A stretch of DNA of 64,000 nucleotides from Achromobacter sp. B7 (GCF_003600685.1 NZ_CP032084.1:2728001-2792000), one strand, 5' to 3'. Shown: positions 17,557 to 30,080, numbered from the stretch's first letter. Notes: generated by a model not told the origin, from the sequence alone. Numbers and translations: made by a program.

Positions 17557-20472
17557 ATGTCGCTGATCCTGATCCTCGCTCTGCCGTTTGCCGGCAGCCT
17601 GTGCGCCGCGCTGCTGCCTTCCAACGCCCGCAATGCCGAGGCGTGGTTGGCCGGCCTTATCGCGCTGGCCTGTGTGATCTTGATAGCCAGCCTGTACCCC
17701 GACGTGGCCAACGGCGGCGTGATCCGCGCCGACATGCCCTGGGCGCCTGCCCTGGGCCTGCAATTTACATTGCGCATGGACGGCTACGCCTGGCTGTTCG
17801 CCTTGATCGTTTCCGGCATGGGCGCGCTGGTTGTGCTGTATGCGCGCTACTACATGTCGCCGGAAGACCCGGTCCCGCGCTTTTTCTCGTTTTTCCTGGC
17901 CTTCATGGCCGCCATGCTGGGCGTGGTGTTGTCCGGCAACCTGATCCAGTTGGTCATGTTCTGGGAAATGACCAGCCTGGCTTCCTTCATGCTGATCGCC
18001 TATTGGCACCACCGCCTGGACGCCCGGCGCGGCGCGCGCATGGCGTTGACGGTGACGGGCGCGGGGGGCCTGTGCCTGTTGGCCGGCGTACTGATCCTGG
18101 GCCATATCGTGGGCAGTTACGACATGGACCGCGTGCTGGCCTCCGGCGACCTGGTGCGCGCCGACCCGTGGTATCCCGCCGTGCTGGTCCTGGTGGCTCT
18201 GGGGGCGCTGACCAAAAGCGCCCAGTTCCCGTTCCATTTCTGGCTGCCCAACGCAATGGCGGCGCCGACGCCCGTGTCCGCCTACCTGCACTCGGCCACC
18301 ATGGTGAAGGCAGGCGTATTCCTGCTGGCGCGCTTCTGGCCGGTGCTGGCCGGCACCGACCAATGGTTCTGGGTGATCGGCGGGGCAGGGCTGATCACGT
18401 TGGTGCTGGGCGCCTACGCGGCCATCTTCCAGCAGGACATGAAGGGCGTGCTGGCGTATTCCACCATCAGCCACCTGGGCCTGATCACGTTGCTGCTGGG
18501 GCTGAACAGTGAATTGGCCCTGGTGGCCGCCATCTTCCACATGATCAACCACGCCACGTTCAAAGCGTCGCTGTTCATGGCGGCGGGGGTGGTGGACCAC
18601 GAAACCGGCACGCGCGACCTCAGCCGGCTGTCCGGCCTGTACAAAGCCATGCCGATCACCGCCACGTTGGCCATGGTGGCGGCCGCGTCGATGGCGGGCG
18701 TGCCCCTGTTGAACGGCTTCCTGTCCAAGGAAATGTTCTTCGCGGAAACCACCTTTGTCAGCGGCGACCGCTGGACCCAGGTCGGCCTGCCGTTGCTGGC
18801 CACGATCGCCGGCGCGTTCAGCGTGGCGTATTCGCTGCGTTTCATCCTTCAGGTGTTCTTCGGCCCCCCGGCCACGGACCTGCCGCGCGCCCCGCACGAG
18901 CCCCCCGGCTGGATGTTGTTCCCCAGTGCCTTGCTGGTGTTCATGTGCTTGTTGGTGGGTATCGTGCCCAGCCTGACGGTCGGCCCTTTCCTGGCGACCG
19001 CCGCGCAGAGCATCCTGGGCGCAAACATGCCCGAATACAGTCTGGCCGTCTGGCACGGCGTGAATCTGCCGCTGGTAATGAGCATGGTGGCGACGACGGC
19101 GGGCGTGCTGCTGTACCTGGTTCTGCGTGCGCACCAGCGCGCCAACCCGGGCCGCGTTCCCTTCATCTACCGGCTGGACGGGCGGCGCACGTTCGAAGCG
19201 CTGCTGGACGGCTCCAGCGTGGCGGCCGCGTGGCTGCTGCGCTGGGTGGCCTCGTCGCGTTTGCAAGTGCAGATGCTGTTGATCGTGCTGGGCTCGTTGT
19301 TCGTGGCCTGGCTGCCGCTGCGCGCGGGCGGGTGGCTGGAAGGCACCGGCCGCATGACGCCCGTGGACCCGGCGTTTGCCTTGCTGTGGCTGGTGGGCGG
19401 CGCGTGCGCGCTGGGTGCGGCGTATCAGGCCAAGTACCACCGTCTGGCGTCCCTGGCGCTGGCGGGCGGCGCGGGGCTGATCACCTGCCTGACGTTCGTC
19501 TGGTTTTCCGCGCCTGACCTGGCGCTGACCCAGTTGTCGGTGGAGGTGGTGACGGTGGTGCTGTTGCTGCTGGGCCTGCGCTGGCTGCCGCGCCGGATCG
19601 CGAAGGACGACGAAGAGCCCCTGAAGGCCACGCTGCTGGCTCGCGGCCGCCGGCTGCGGGATCTGCTGCTGGCCACCGCTGCCGGCACCGGCATGGCCGC
19701 GCTGGCGTATGCGGTGCTGGTGCGCCCGCAAGGCGACACGATTTCGTCCTTCTTCGTTGACCGCGCGCTGCCCGACGGCGGCGGTACCAACGTGGTGAAC
19801 GTCATCCTGGTGGACTTCCGCGGCTTTGACACCTTTGGCGAAATCACGGTGCTGGGCATCGTGGCGCTGACGGTCTACGCACTGCTGCGCCGCTTCCGCC
19901 CCGCCGCCGAAAGCGCGGACCTGCCTCGCCAGCAGCAAGAGCAGGACGGCGGCGTGCCGGCCGCGCCGGACATCAAATCCCTGGTGCCCAGCGGCTCGAT
20001 GATGGTGCCCACCGTGCTGGTGCGCCTGCTGCTGCCCACCGCCGCGTTGATTTCCGTGTATTTCCTGCTGCGCGGCCATAACCAGCCGGGCGGGGGATTC
20101 GTGGGCGGCCTGATCTTCGCCACCGCCGTCATCCTGCAATACATGGTGGGCGGCGTGTACTGGGTGGAATCGCGCAGCCGCCTGAATCCGCAGAATTGGA
20201 TCGGCATCGGCCTGCTGGCCGCCGGCATCGCCGCCGTGACCGCATGGCTGGCCTACAAGCCGTTCCTGGCCGCGCTGGCCTGGGACGTGGCGCTGCCGCT
20301 GATCGGCCATGTGCATTTGTCCAGCGTGCTGCTGTTCGACCTGGGCGTGTACATGCTGGTGGTCGGCTCTACGGTGCTGGTGCTGGTGGCGCTGGCCCAC
20401 CAATCGCTGCGCGCGCAACGCAAGGCCGCCGCCGAGATGCAGGCGGCCGCCATACAAACAGGGGAAGCCTGA
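17557..20472 (+). CDS. mrpA: Na+/H+ antiporter subunit A fused to subunit B
   Basis: 971 aa. The first ~750 residues are MrpA, homologous to NuoL: many membrane helices, [37 protein letters not shown] (the conserved quinone-antiporter core), [19 protein letters not shown], and the MrpA-specific C-terminal extension ([37 protein letters not shown]). Residues about 805-971 are an MnhB/MrpB domain ([40 protein letters not shown]). The A-B fusion is the proteobacterial group-2 Mrp arrangement. First gene of a tightly overlapping operon for Na+(K+)/H+ exchange at the inner membrane. Confidence 0.95.
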   Translation: MSLILILALPFAGSLCAALLPSNARNAEAWLAGLIALACVILIASLYPDVANGGVIRADMPWAPALGLQFTLRMDGYAWLFALIVSGMGALVVLYARYYMSPEDPVPRFFSFFLAFMAAMLGVVLSGNLIQLVMFWEMTSLASFMLIAYWHHRLDARRGARMALTVTGAGGLCLLAGVLILGHIVGSYDMDRVLASGDLVRADPWYPAVLVLVALGALTKSAQFPFHFWLPNAMAAPTPVSAYLHSATMVKAGVFLLARFWPVLAGTDQWFWVIGGAGLITLVLGAYAAIFQQDMKGVLAYSTISHLGLITLLLGLNSELALVAAIFHMINHATFKASLFMAAGVVDHETGTRDLSRLSGLYKAMPITATLAMVAAASMAGVPLLNGFLSKEMFFAETTFVSGDRWTQVGLPLLATIAGAFSVAYSLRFILQVFFGPPATDLPRAPHEPPGWMLFPSALLVFMCLLVGIVPSLTVGPFLATAAQSILGANMPEYSLAVWHGVNLPLVMSMVATTAGVLLYLVLRAHQRANPGRVPFIYRLDGRRTFEALLDGSSVAAAWLLRWVASSRLQVQMLLIVLGSLFVAWLPLRAGGWLEGTGRMTPVDPAFALLWLVGGACALGAAYQAKYHRLASLALAGGAGLITCLTFVWFSAPDLALTQLSVEVVTVVLLLLGLRWLPRRIAKDDEEPLKATLLARGRRLRDLLLATAAGTGMAALAYAVLVRPQGDTISSFFVDRALPDGGGTNVVNVILVDFRGFDTFGEITVLGIVALTVYALLRRFRPAAESADLPRQQQEQDGGVPAAPDIKSLVPSGSMMVPTVLVRLLLPTAALISVYFLLRGHNQPGGGFVGGLIFATAVILQYMVGGVYWVESRSRLNPQNWIGIGLLAAGIAAVTAWLAYKPFLAALAWDVALPLIGHVHLSSVLLFDLGVYMLVVGSTVLVLVALAHQSLRAQRKAAAEMQAAAIQTGEA

Positions 20473-20816
20473 TGGAATTGATTTATGCCATCGCGATCGG
20501 CGTGTTGGCGGGCTCGGGAGTCTGGCTGCTGCTGCGGCCGCGTACCTTCCAGTTCATCATGGGCCTGTCGCTGGTTTCCTACGCGGTGAACCTGTTCATT
20601 TTCGGCATGGGCCGTCTTACGTCGGCTCGTCCGCCTGTCATCGACCCGGGCATGGCGCATGACCCGTCCTGGTACGCCGACCCGCTGCCGCAGGCGCTGG
20701 TGCTGACGGCTATTGTGATCGGCTTTGCCACCACCGCGCTGTTCCTGGTGGTGCTGTTGGCCTCGCGCGGCCTGACCGGCACCGACCACGTCGATGGACG
20801 GGAGTCCCAATCTTGA
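20472..20816 (+). CDS. mrpC: Na+/H+ antiporter subunit C
   Basis: 114 aa, three membrane helices, NuoK-like. The start ATG overlaps the mrpA stop (ATGA at 20471-20474 region). Typical sequence: [47 protein letters not shown], then PQALVLTAIVIGFATTALFLVV, the conserved MrpC C-terminal helix. Part of the multisubunit membrane antiporter. Confidence 0.95.
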   Translation: MELIYAIAIGVLAGSGVWLLLRPRTFQFIMGLSLVSYAVNLFIFGMGRLTSARPPVIDPGMAHDPSWYADPLPQALVLTAIVIGFATTALFLVVLLASRGLTGTDHVDGRESQS

Positions 20817-22444
20817 GTTTCTGGCTGCAACATCTTCCTGTCCTGCCCATCATCGTGCCGTTGTTTGCCGGCGCGGCCATGCTGCTGCTGGCCGACACCA
20901 GCCGTTATGCGCGCGGGGCAATTTCCATGGCGTCCACGTTGGCCCAGCTGGCAGCCGCCATCGCCTTGCTGGTGGTCGCGGGCGGCGGCGTGCCGGGCGT
21001 CTGGCCGCAAGGTGTGGGCGTTTATCTGGTGGGCGACTGGCCCGCGCCCTTCGGCATCGTGCTGGTCGTGGACCGGCTGGCGGCGGTGATGCTGACGCTG
21101 ACGGCCGTGCTGGGCCTGGCCACGTTGACCTATTCGCTGGCCCGCTGGGACCGCGCCGGGGTGCATTTCCATTCGCTGTTCCAATTCCTGTTGATGGGCC
21201 TGAACGGCGCCTTCCTGACCGGCGACCTGTTCAACCTGTTCGTCTTCTTCGAGGTGCTGCTGGCGGCGTCCTATGGCTTGCTGCTGCACGGCTCGGGCGT
21301 GGCGCGCGTCAGCGCCGGCCTGCAATACATTGCCGTGAACCTGGTGGCGTCGTTCCTGCTGTTGATCAGCATTGCGCTGATCTATGGCGTGACCGGCACG
21401 CTGAACATGGCGGACCTGGCCTTGCGCGCCGGCAACCTGACGGGCGCCGAACGCATGCTGTTCGAGGCCGGGGCGGCCATCCTGGGCATCGCTTTCCTGG
21501 TCAAGGCCGGCGCCTGGCCGCTGAACTTCTGGCTGGTCAAGGGTTACGGGTCGGCCAGCGCGCCCATTGCCGCCATGTTCTCCATCATGACCAAGGTCGG
21601 CATCTATGCGCTGCTGCGTATCGGCTCGCTGCTGCTACCGTCGGGCGCGCCCGCCGCGTTCAGCCTGGACTGGATGTTCGCGGCCGGACTGGCCACGCTG
21701 CTGTTCGGCGCGCTGGGGTTGCTGGCGACCCAGCAACTGGAAAAGATCGTGGGCTATTGCGTGATCGTCTCGGCCGGCACCTTGTTGACCGCGTTGGGCA
21801 TGCCCGGCGTCACGCTGACCGGCCCCGCGCTGTTCTACCTGCTTAGTTCCGTCCTGACGACCGGCGCGTTTTTCCTCTTGGCCGAATTGATCGAACGCAC
21901 CCGCAGCTTTGGCGCCAACGTGCTGGCCGTGACGTTGGACGCGTTCGACCTGGACGACCCCACGTCGGTCAACCGGTCCGACGATGTGGTCGGCGTGGCC
22001 ATTCCGGCGGCCATGGCCTTTCTGGGGCTGGCGTTCATCTGCTGCGCCTTGCTGGTGACCGGCCTGCCGCCACTGTCCGGCTTCGTGGCCAAGTTCTCGC
22101 TGTTGTCGGCGGCCGTGTCCGCCGCCACGGAATCGGCGCCGCCGATGGACGCATGGATTTTGGTTGCCGCCGTGCTCGTCTCCGGGCTGGCGGGCCTGGT
22201 GGGGCTGGGGCGCACCGGCATTCGCGTCTTCTGGGCCAGCGACGACCGCAGCACGCCGCGCTTGCGCCTGATCGAAGCCGGGCCGGTTGCCGTGCTGTTG
22301 CTGTTGTGCGTGGGCCTGGCGGCGGGCGCGGGCCCGGTGTCGGCCTATCTTGACGACGCGGCGCGCTCGCTGGACCAACCCAAGTCCTACATCGAAGCCG
22401 TCATGTCCGCGCAAACCGTGCGCGGCCTGAAAGGGGGAAGCTGA
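20813..22444 (+). CDS. mrpD: Na+/H+ antiporter subunit D
   Basis: 543 aa, about 14 membrane helices, homologous to NuoM/NuoN. Conserved blocks: GDLFNLFVFFEVLLAASYGLLLHG, FLVKAGAWPLNFWLVKGYGSASAPIAAMFSIMTKVGIYALLRI, and TGLPPLSGFVAKFSLLSAA. The first uses TTG at 20813-20815 overlapping the mrpC stop (TTGA). No ATG fits between that point and the first membrane helix, so TTG initiation by coupling is likely. With mrpA this subunit is expected to carry the ion-translocating channels. Confidence 0.94.
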   Translation: MSFWLQHLPVLPIIVPLFAGAAMLLLADTSRYARGAISMASTLAQLAAAIALLVVAGGGVPGVWPQGVGVYLVGDWPAPFGIVLVVDRLAAVMLTLTAVLGLATLTYSLARWDRAGVHFHSLFQFLLMGLNGAFLTGDLFNLFVFFEVLLAASYGLLLHGSGVARVSAGLQYIAVNLVASFLLLISIALIYGVTGTLNMADLALRAGNLTGAERMLFEAGAAILGIAFLVKAGAWPLNFWLVKGYGSASAPIAAMFSIMTKVGIYALLRIGSLLLPSGAPAAFSLDWMFAAGLATLLFGALGLLATQQLEKIVGYCVIVSAGTLLTALGMPGVTLTGPALFYLLSSVLTTGAFFLLAELIERTRSFGANVLAVTLDAFDLDDPTSVNRSDDVVGVAIPAAMAFLGLAFICCALLVTGLPPLSGFVAKFSLLSAAVSAATESAPPMDAWILVAAVLVSGLAGLVGLGRTGIRVFWASDDRSTPRLRLIEAGPVAVLLLLCVGLAAGAGPVSAYLDDAARSLDQPKSYIEAVMSAQTVRGLKGGS

Positions 22445-22926
22445 TGCGCCGCGTTTACTTCCTGTTCCTGCCCGTTTTCCTGTTTGTCTTGTGGCTGGTG
22501 CTGAATGAAAGCCTGTCGGCCGGCCAGATTGCGCTGGGCGCCGCGCTGGCCTTGTGGTTCACGTGGGCGGCCTCGCGCCTGCGCCCGCTGCACGCGCGCC
22601 CGCGTCGTCTGTGGAAGGCCGTGCCGCTTTTCCTGCACGTGACGGCGGACATCATCCGGTCCAACATCGCCGTGGCCAAGCTGATCCTGAGCCCCCGGCG
22701 CAATGAATTTTCACCCGGCTTCATCATGATTCCGCTGACCATGCGCGACCCGCACGGGCTGGCGATGCTGGCTTGCATCGTGACCTACACGCCGGGCACG
22801 GTCTGGGTGGACCTGACCGCCGACCACCGCCTGAAGCTACACGTGCTGGACCTGCAAAACGAGCAGCACTGGGTCGACCTGGTGCAGCAGCGCTACGAGC
22901 GCCCGTTGATGGAGATGTTTGAATGA
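22444..22926 (+). CDS. mrpE: Na+/H+ antiporter subunit E
   Basis: 160 aa. Two or three N-terminal membrane helices (FLFLPVFLFVLWLVLNESLS, IALGAALALWFTWAA) followed by a conserved cytoplasmic region (DIIRSNIAVAKLILSP, GFIMIPLTMRDPHGLAMLACIVTYTPGTVWVDL). Start and previous stop share one base (TGATG at 22442-22446). Confidence 0.94.
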   Translation: MRRVYFLFLPVFLFVLWLVLNESLSAGQIALGAALALWFTWAASRLRPLHARPRRLWKAVPLFLHVTADIIRSNIAVAKLILSPRRNEFSPGFIMIPLTMRDPHGLAMLACIVTYTPGTVWVDLTADHRLKLHVLDLQNEQHWVDLVQQRYERPLMEMFE

Positions 22927-23210
22927 CGATAAATACCGCACTGTATTGGGCGGCATCCTTCGCCCTGGTGTGCTTTGCGCTGGGCATGGTGTGCGCCACC
23001 ATCCGCCTGTTGCGCGGCCCCACCGCGCAAGACCGCGTGCTGGCGCTGGACACCCTGTATATCAACGGCATGCTGATGATGCTGGTCTTCGGCATCCGGT
23101 CCGGCTCCTCGCTCTATTTCGACATTGCGCTGCTGATTGCGCTGTTCGGTTTTGTAGGGTCCACGGCGATGGCGCGTTTCTTGTTGCGCGGCGAGGTCAT
23201 CGAGCCATGA
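22923..23210 (+). CDS. mrpF: Na+/H+ antiporter subunit F
   Basis: 95 aa with three membrane helices. The central RLLRGPTAQDRVLALDTLYINGMLMMLVFGIRSGSSLYFDIALLIALFGFVGSTAMARFL is the MrpF signature, including the conserved Asp of QDRV. ATGA overlap with mrpE. Confidence 0.95.
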   Translation: MTINTALYWAASFALVCFALGMVCATIRLLRGPTAQDRVLALDTLYINGMLMMLVFGIRSGSSLYFDIALLIALFGFVGSTAMARFLLRGEVIEP

Positions 23211-23548
23211 TGAACGCCGCCATTCCCTTGTGGGCCGGCATCCCCGCCTGCGTGCTGCTGGTGCTGGGCGGGCTGTTGGCGCTGACCGGTTCGGCCGGGC
23301 TGCTGCGCTTTCGCAGCTTCTATGCGCGCATCCATGCGCCCACGCTGGGCAACACGCTGGGCTGCGCCTGCGTGCTGCTGTCCTCCATCCTGGTGTTTTC
23401 GGCGTGGTCCGCGCGACCGGTTTTTCACGAGGTCATCATCACCTTGCTGCTGGTGGTTTCGTCGCCCGTGACCGCCATGTTGCTGATGCGTGCGGCCACC
23501 TATCGTCATCGCCTGACGAAGGCCGACGCGGACCAGGACGCGCGCTAA
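23207..23548 (+). CDS. mrpG: Na+/H+ antiporter subunit G
   Basis: 113 aa with three membrane helices. LTGSAGLLRFRSFYARIHAPTLGNTLGCACVLLSS is the MrpG signature, and the C-terminal SSPVTAMLLMRAATYRHRL closes the family. Overlaps mrpF by ATGA (a second ATG follows immediately at 23210). Last gene of the operon, followed by a strong terminator. Confidence 0.95.
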   Translation: MMNAAIPLWAGIPACVLLVLGGLLALTGSAGLLRFRSFYARIHAPTLGNTLGCACVLLSSILVFSAWSARPVFHEVIITLLLVVSSPVTAMLLMRAATYRHRLTKADADQDAR

Positions 23549-23612
23549 GGCTGTAACAAGCGACACGGCATGTGAACGCCGGAAATCGTGCTGCAACGCG
23601 GCAATATCACTG

Positions 23613-23637
23613 ACAGGGGCCAACCGCCCCTGTTTTT
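23613..23637 (+). terminator. Rho-independent terminator of the Mrp operon
   Basis: Perfect 8-bp stem ACAGGGGC/GCCCCTGT (23613-23620, 23626-23633) with a 5-nt loop and a following T-tract. Confidence 0.88.
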
Positions 23638-23827
23638 CTTTGTGCGGCGACAGCGGGGCGGCGGGGGGCTTGAAGCGGGCTTGAAACGTAACCTTACGAA
23701 ATCACGTCGCTGGTCATGTGCCCGGCGCACAGTCGTGGGATAGTGGTTTTCAACAAGCGGCGCAGCGGTACTGAAGACGGCACCGCTTTCGGTTCAATCT
23801 CGGTTCAATTCTAGTAAGGAGCTGGCC

Positions 23828-24352
23828 ATGAACGTACGACCCATGCATACGAAACGCCTTGCGGCATCCCTTTGCGCGGCAGGCTTGATGCTGGCTGCGG
23901 GGGCGGTCCACGCGGCAGATGCGATCGGCCGCGCTGCCATCCAGTCCCAGTACGAGCAGGACGTGGCGAACTGCAAAAACGGCAAGACCAACCAAGACCG
24001 CACGACCTGCATGCGCGAAGCCGGTGCGGCGCGCGATGAAGCCCTGCGCCAGAACCTGAAGGACGGCTCTTCCGACCAGCTTCAGCAAAACATGGTGGAT
24101 CGCTGCAACCGCCTGCCCGCGGGCTCGCGCCAGGATTGCCTGACCCAGATGACTTCGCCCACCAACGTGCGCGGCAGCGTGCAGGGCGGTGGCGTGCTGC
24201 GTGAAACGGTGATCCAGGTGCCGGCCGGCACGGTCCCGCCCGCCAGCACTGTCCCGCCCGCCGGCACCATGCCGTCGACCGGTGCGATGCCGCCGGCCAC
24301 ATCCCCCGGCATGGCGCCGCCGCCTGCGGCGCCGGGTGCGCCGATGCGCTGA
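23828..24352 (+). CDS. Exported Cys-containing protein of unknown function
   Basis: 174 aa. A signal peptide (LCAAGLMLAAGAVHA-ADA) is followed by a 95-residue helical domain with four Cys (DVANCKNGKTNQDRTTCMREAG and VDRCNRLPAGSRQDCLTQM), spaced as two likely disulphides. A Pro/Ala/Gly/Thr-rich tail of repeating VPPAGT/MPPA-type units follows. A TAAGGAG site precedes the ATG. Probably periplasmic. The four-Cys pattern resembles uncharacterised beta-proteobacterial exported proteins; no function is assigned. Genes on either side are unrelated. Confidence 0.7.
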   Translation: MNVRPMHTKRLAASLCAAGLMLAAGAVHAADAIGRAAIQSQYEQDVANCKNGKTNQDRTTCMREAGAARDEALRQNLKDGSSDQLQQNMVDRCNRLPAGSRQDCLTQMTSPTNVRGSVQGGGVLRETVIQVPAGTVPPASTVPPAGTMPSTGAMPPATSPGMAPPPAAPGAPMR

Positions 24353-24385
24353 TCAGCGCGCGCCGCAAGCCTATCGGCCCGGCCG

Positions 24386-24432
24386 AGGCGCAACAGCCGC
24401 CACATTCAGGCAAAATGGCGGCTGTTGCGCCT
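24386..24432. repeat. 17-bp perfect inverted repeat
   Basis: Arms AGGCGCAACAGCCGCCA (24386-24402) and its exact complement (24416-24432) flank a 13-nt loop. It sits between the exported-protein gene (stop 24352) and the HAD gene (start 24467), both on the plus strand. No T-run follows. The hairpin could be a terminator, a processing signal or part of the HAD leader. Confidence 0.8.
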
Positions 24433-24466
24433 TGCGCGCTTTTACGCTTGCCCCCATCACGCACCC

Positions 24467-26854
<2,388 letters not shown>

Positions 26855-26934
26855 TCCGGGCAGGCGAGCGCCCGTTTGCTACACTATCGGGTTTCCTCGC
26901 ATGCGTCTTCGGACGCCTACAGACTCAAAATACC

Positions 26935-28539
26935 GTGATATCCACAGCCAATCTCACCATCCAGTTCGGTCCCAAGCCCCTTTTCGAGAACGTCAGCGTC
27001 AAGTTCGGGGAAGGCAACCGGTACGGGCTGATCGGGGCCAATGGGTCCGGTAAGTCGACGTTCATGAAGATCATCGGCGGCGACCTCGAAGCGTCCGGCG
27101 GCAACGTGTCGCTGGAGCCGGGCGTGCGCCTGGGCAAGCTGCGCCAGGACCAGTTCGCGTTCGAAGACCTGCGCGTGCTGGACGTCGTCATGATGGGCCA
27201 CACCGAAATGTGGGCCGCCATGTCCGAGCGCGACGCTATCTACGCGAACCCGGAAGCCACCGAAGACGACTACATGCGCGCGGCCGACCTGGAAGCCAAG
27301 TTCGCCGAGTACGACGGCTACACCGCCGAAGCGCGCGCCGGTGAACTGCTGCTGGGCCTGGAAATCGCCGTGGACCAGCACAACCTGCCCATGCGCGAAG
27401 TGGCCCCGGGCTGGAAGCTGCGCGTGCTGCTGGCGCAGGCGCTGTTCTCGAACCCCGACGTCCTGCTGCTGGACGAGCCCACCAACAACCTGGATATCAA
27501 CACCATCCGCTGGTTGGAAAACGTGCTCAACAGCTACCAGAGCACGATGATCATCATCAGCCACGACCGCCACTTCCTGAACCAGGTGTGCACGCACATG
27601 GCCGACGTGGACTATGGCGAAATCCGCATCTACGCGGGCAACTACGACGACTACATGCTGGCTTCGACGCAGGCCCGCGAGCGCCTGGTGTCCAACAACG
27701 CCAAGGCCAAGGAACGCGTCGCCGAACTGCAAGACTTCGTTCGCCGCTTTGCCGCCAACAAGTCCAAGTCGCGCCAGGCCACCTCGCGCTTGAAGCAGAT
27801 CGACCGCATCAAGGCGGACCAGGTCGTGGTCAAGCCGTCGTCGCGCCAGAACCCGTACATCCGCTTTGAACAGAACAAGGTCATGCACCGCCTGGCGGTC
27901 ACGGTCGAAAACCTGACCAAGGCCTACGACGCGCCGGTCATCACCAAGTTCTCGGCAATGGTGGACGCGGGCGAAAAAATCGCCATCATCGGCGCCAACG
28001 GCGTGGGCAAGACCACCTTGCTGCGCTTGCTGGCCACGGAACTGCAACCGGATTCAGGCTCGGTGAAATGGTCCGATAATGCCGACCTGGGCTACATGGC
28101 GCAGGACGTTTCCGACCAATTCCTGCAAACCGACATCAACTTGCTGGACTGGATGGGCGACCATCGCCAGCCGGGCGACGACGACCAGTCGATCCGTTCG
28201 GTGCTGGGCCGCCTGCTGTTCTCGGCGGACGACCTGCCCAAGGCGCCCAAGGTGCTGTCCGGCGGCGAAAAGAACCGCATGACCTTCGGCCGCCTGATGC
28301 TGGGCCGGCACAACGTCATGCTGCTGGACGAGCCCACCAACCACCTGGACATGGAATCGATCGAATCGCTTCAGTTCGCGTTGGAAAAGTACGAGGGCAC
28401 GCTGGTGTTCGTGTCGCATGACCGCGAATTCGTGTCCGGCCTGGCTACCCGCGTGATCGAAATCCTGCCCTCGGGCGAGATCATCGATTACCGCGGCGGC
28501 TACGAAGACTATCTGGAATCGCGCGGCATCGAAGCCTGA
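26935..28539 (+). CDS. ABC-F family ATPase (YbiT-like)
   Basis: 534 aa, near the 530 of E. coli YbiT. Two ABC domains without membrane parts: Walker [10 protein letters not shown] and GANGVGKTT, Walker [12 protein letters not shown] and [10 protein letters not shown], with the second signature [14 protein letters not shown]. An arm-like insert ([19 protein letters not shown]) and a linker rich in Lys/Arg ([18 protein letters not shown]) match ABC-F factors that act on ribosomes. GTG at 26935 is the start: family homology begins there, while the upstream extension would run into the ldcA-like gene. Confidence 0.92.
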   Translation: MISTANLTIQFGPKPLFENVSVKFGEGNRYGLIGANGSGKSTFMKIIGGDLEASGGNVSLEPGVRLGKLRQDQFAFEDLRVLDVVMMGHTEMWAAMSERDAIYANPEATEDDYMRAADLEAKFAEYDGYTAEARAGELLLGLEIAVDQHNLPMREVAPGWKLRVLLAQALFSNPDVLLLDEPTNNLDINTIRWLENVLNSYQSTMIIISHDRHFLNQVCTHMADVDYGEIRIYAGNYDDYMLASTQARERLVSNNAKAKERVAELQDFVRRFAANKSKSRQATSRLKQIDRIKADQVVVKPSSRQNPYIRFEQNKVMHRLAVTVENLTKAYDAPVITKFSAMVDAGEKIAIIGANGVGKTTLLRLLATELQPDSGSVKWSDNADLGYMAQDVSDQFLQTDINLLDWMGDHRQPGDDDQSIRSVLGRLLFSADDLPKAPKVLSGGEKNRMTFGRLMLGRHNVMLLDEPTNHLDMESIESLQFALEKYEGTLVFVSHDREFVSGLATRVIEILPSGEIIDYRGGYEDYLESRGIEA

Positions 28540-28602
28540 GCCCGCTGGGAGGCATGTCGGCCTGACGTTGGCCGACGTGTCAGCCACCCATCCCGTCCAT
28601 CA

Positions 28603-28636
28603 CGGCGCGCCTCTCGGGGCGCGCCGCGTTGTTTTC
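28603..28636 (+). terminator. Rho-independent terminator after the ABC-F gene
   Basis: 9-bp perfect stem CGGCGCGCC/GGCGCGCCG (28603-28611, 28618-28626) with a TCTCGG loop and a downstream T-rich stretch. Confidence 0.8.
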
Positions 28637-28729
28637 AGCCGTGCCGCTGTTCAGCAAGCTGCAATATTGATTGCGCTATCATCGGGTTTACCCTGAGCCG
28701 CTCGGCCAGGCATTTTTTTTTCCAGACCA

Positions 28730-29959
28730 ATGTCCCCCACACCGCACAGCACGCCGGACGGCGCGCCGATCAGCACGTACGCGCTGACGTTTCGCATCGT
28801 CGCTATCGCCTTCTTCACCTTCATCTGCTACCTGGCCATCGGCTTGCCGCTGGCGGTGTTGCCCGGTTATGTGCACGACAAACTGGGCTATGGCACGGTG
28901 CTGGCCGGGCTGGCGATCAGCGTGCAGTACGTGGCCACCTTGCTCAGCCGCTCGCACGCCGGGCGCATGGCGGACACGGTGGGCCCGAAGCAAACCGTCG
29001 TGATCGGCATGATTGCCTGCGCGGCAAGCGGCGTTTTCCTGCTGCTGGCCTATGCCTTCGAACGTAGCGCCTGGTTGAGCATGACGGCAATCATCGTCAG
29101 CCGGCTGGCGTTGGGGTTCGGGGAAAGCTGGGTGGGCACGGGGTCGGCCACGTGGGCCATCGCGCGGGTCGGGCCGCTGCACACGGCGCGCGTCATCTCG
29201 TGGAACGGCATCTGCACGTATGGCGGCTTGGCGCTGGGCGCACCGCTGGGCGTGACGCTTGAGCGGGAATGGAGCATGGGCGCGCTGGGCGGGGCGGTGT
29301 TGCTGCTGGGTCTGGGGGGCTTGGGGCTGGCCGTCAGCCGCGCGGCGGTGTCTATCGTCGGCGGCCACCGGATGGCCTTCAAGAGCGTGGTGCTGCGCGT
29401 CTTCCCGCACGGCATGGCGCTGGGGCTGGGGTCGGTCGGTTTCGGCACCCTGGCTGCCTTCGTGGCGCTTTACTACACCAGCATGTCCTGGGAAGGCGCG
29501 GCCCACGCGCTCAGCGCCTTCGGGTGCGCGTTCATCGGGGTGCGGCTGCTGTTTGCCGGCACCATTACGCGCTATGGCGGTTTTCGCGTGGCGCAGGTTT
29601 CCTTCCTGGTGGAAGCGGCGGGCCTGCTGTTGCTGTGGCTCGCGCCCAATCCTACGGCCGCGCTGCTGGGCGCCGCGTTGACGGGATGCGGGTTCGCGTT
29701 GATTTTCCCTGCCATCGGCGTCGAAGCGGTGGCGCGCGTGCCGGCGGGCAGCCGAGGCGCGGCGCTGGGTGCCTATTCGGCGTTTCTGGACTTGGCGCTG
29801 GGCGTCACCGGCCCCATCGCCGGCTATATCTCCAGCGGCTATGGCTACCCGCCTATCTTCCTGTCCGCCGCCCTGGCGGTGGCGATCGGGTTTGTGATTG
29901 CGTACGGGCTGCAACGCCACGCCAGCCGGCAAGCCGTCGCCCAGACCGCAACCCGCTAG
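28730..29959 (+). CDS. MFS transporter (YhhS/YfcJ type)
   Basis: 409 aa with 12 predicted membrane helices. The opening LPLAVLPGYVHDKLGYGTVLAGLAISVQYVATLLSRSHAGRMADTVGPKQTVVIGM carries the MFS A-motif between helices 2 and 3. A second characteristic block is RLALGFGESWVGTGSATWAIARVG. The layout is that of the YhhS/YfcJ subgroup; the physiological substrate is unknown (arabinose/drug efflux is reported for relatives). The preceding T-tract TTTTTTTTCC ends right before the ATG. Confidence 0.88.
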   Translation: MSPTPHSTPDGAPISTYALTFRIVAIAFFTFICYLAIGLPLAVLPGYVHDKLGYGTVLAGLAISVQYVATLLSRSHAGRMADTVGPKQTVVIGMIACAASGVFLLLAYAFERSAWLSMTAIIVSRLALGFGESWVGTGSATWAIARVGPLHTARVISWNGICTYGGLALGAPLGVTLEREWSMGALGGAVLLLGLGGLGLAVSRAAVSIVGGHRMAFKSVVLRVFPHGMALGLGSVGFGTLAAFVALYYTSMSWEGAAHALSAFGCAFIGVRLLFAGTITRYGGFRVAQVSFLVEAAGLLLLWLAPNPTAALLGAALTGCGFALIFPAIGVEAVARVPAGSRGAALGAYSAFLDLALGVTGPIAGYISSGYGYPPIFLSAALAVAIGFVIAYGLQRHASRQAVAQTATR

Positions 29960-29973
29960 GCCTTCCTGTCTTT

Positions 29974-30032
29974 ATTCATATAACGGGAAGCTTTAAAGAC
30001 ATTCAATATTGATCGTTTGAATTCATATAACG
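29974..30032. promoter_or_regulatory. Direct repeat ATTCATATAACG before the ABC importer
   Basis: The 12-bp word occurs exactly at 29974-29985 and 30021-30032, 47 bp apart, in the AT-rich gap upstream of the ABC importer. AT-rich sequence here contrasts with the GC-rich surroundings. The spacing (4.5 helical turns) and location make them likely operator half-sites. By analogy with sulfonate or sulfate importers a CysB-type regulator is possible, but no consensus match is claimed. Confidence 0.5.
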
Positions 30033-30080
30033 AATTGTTAGATTTAGGCCTCGTCTTCACGCGCGCCCACGATTCGTTCC

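Noticed and set aside
17485..20457. A 990-codon open frame on the minus strand opposite mrpA
   Set aside because: Gln/His/Arg-rich translation is the typical antisense product of GC-rich plus-strand coding; mrpA-B homology is strong along the whole stretch.
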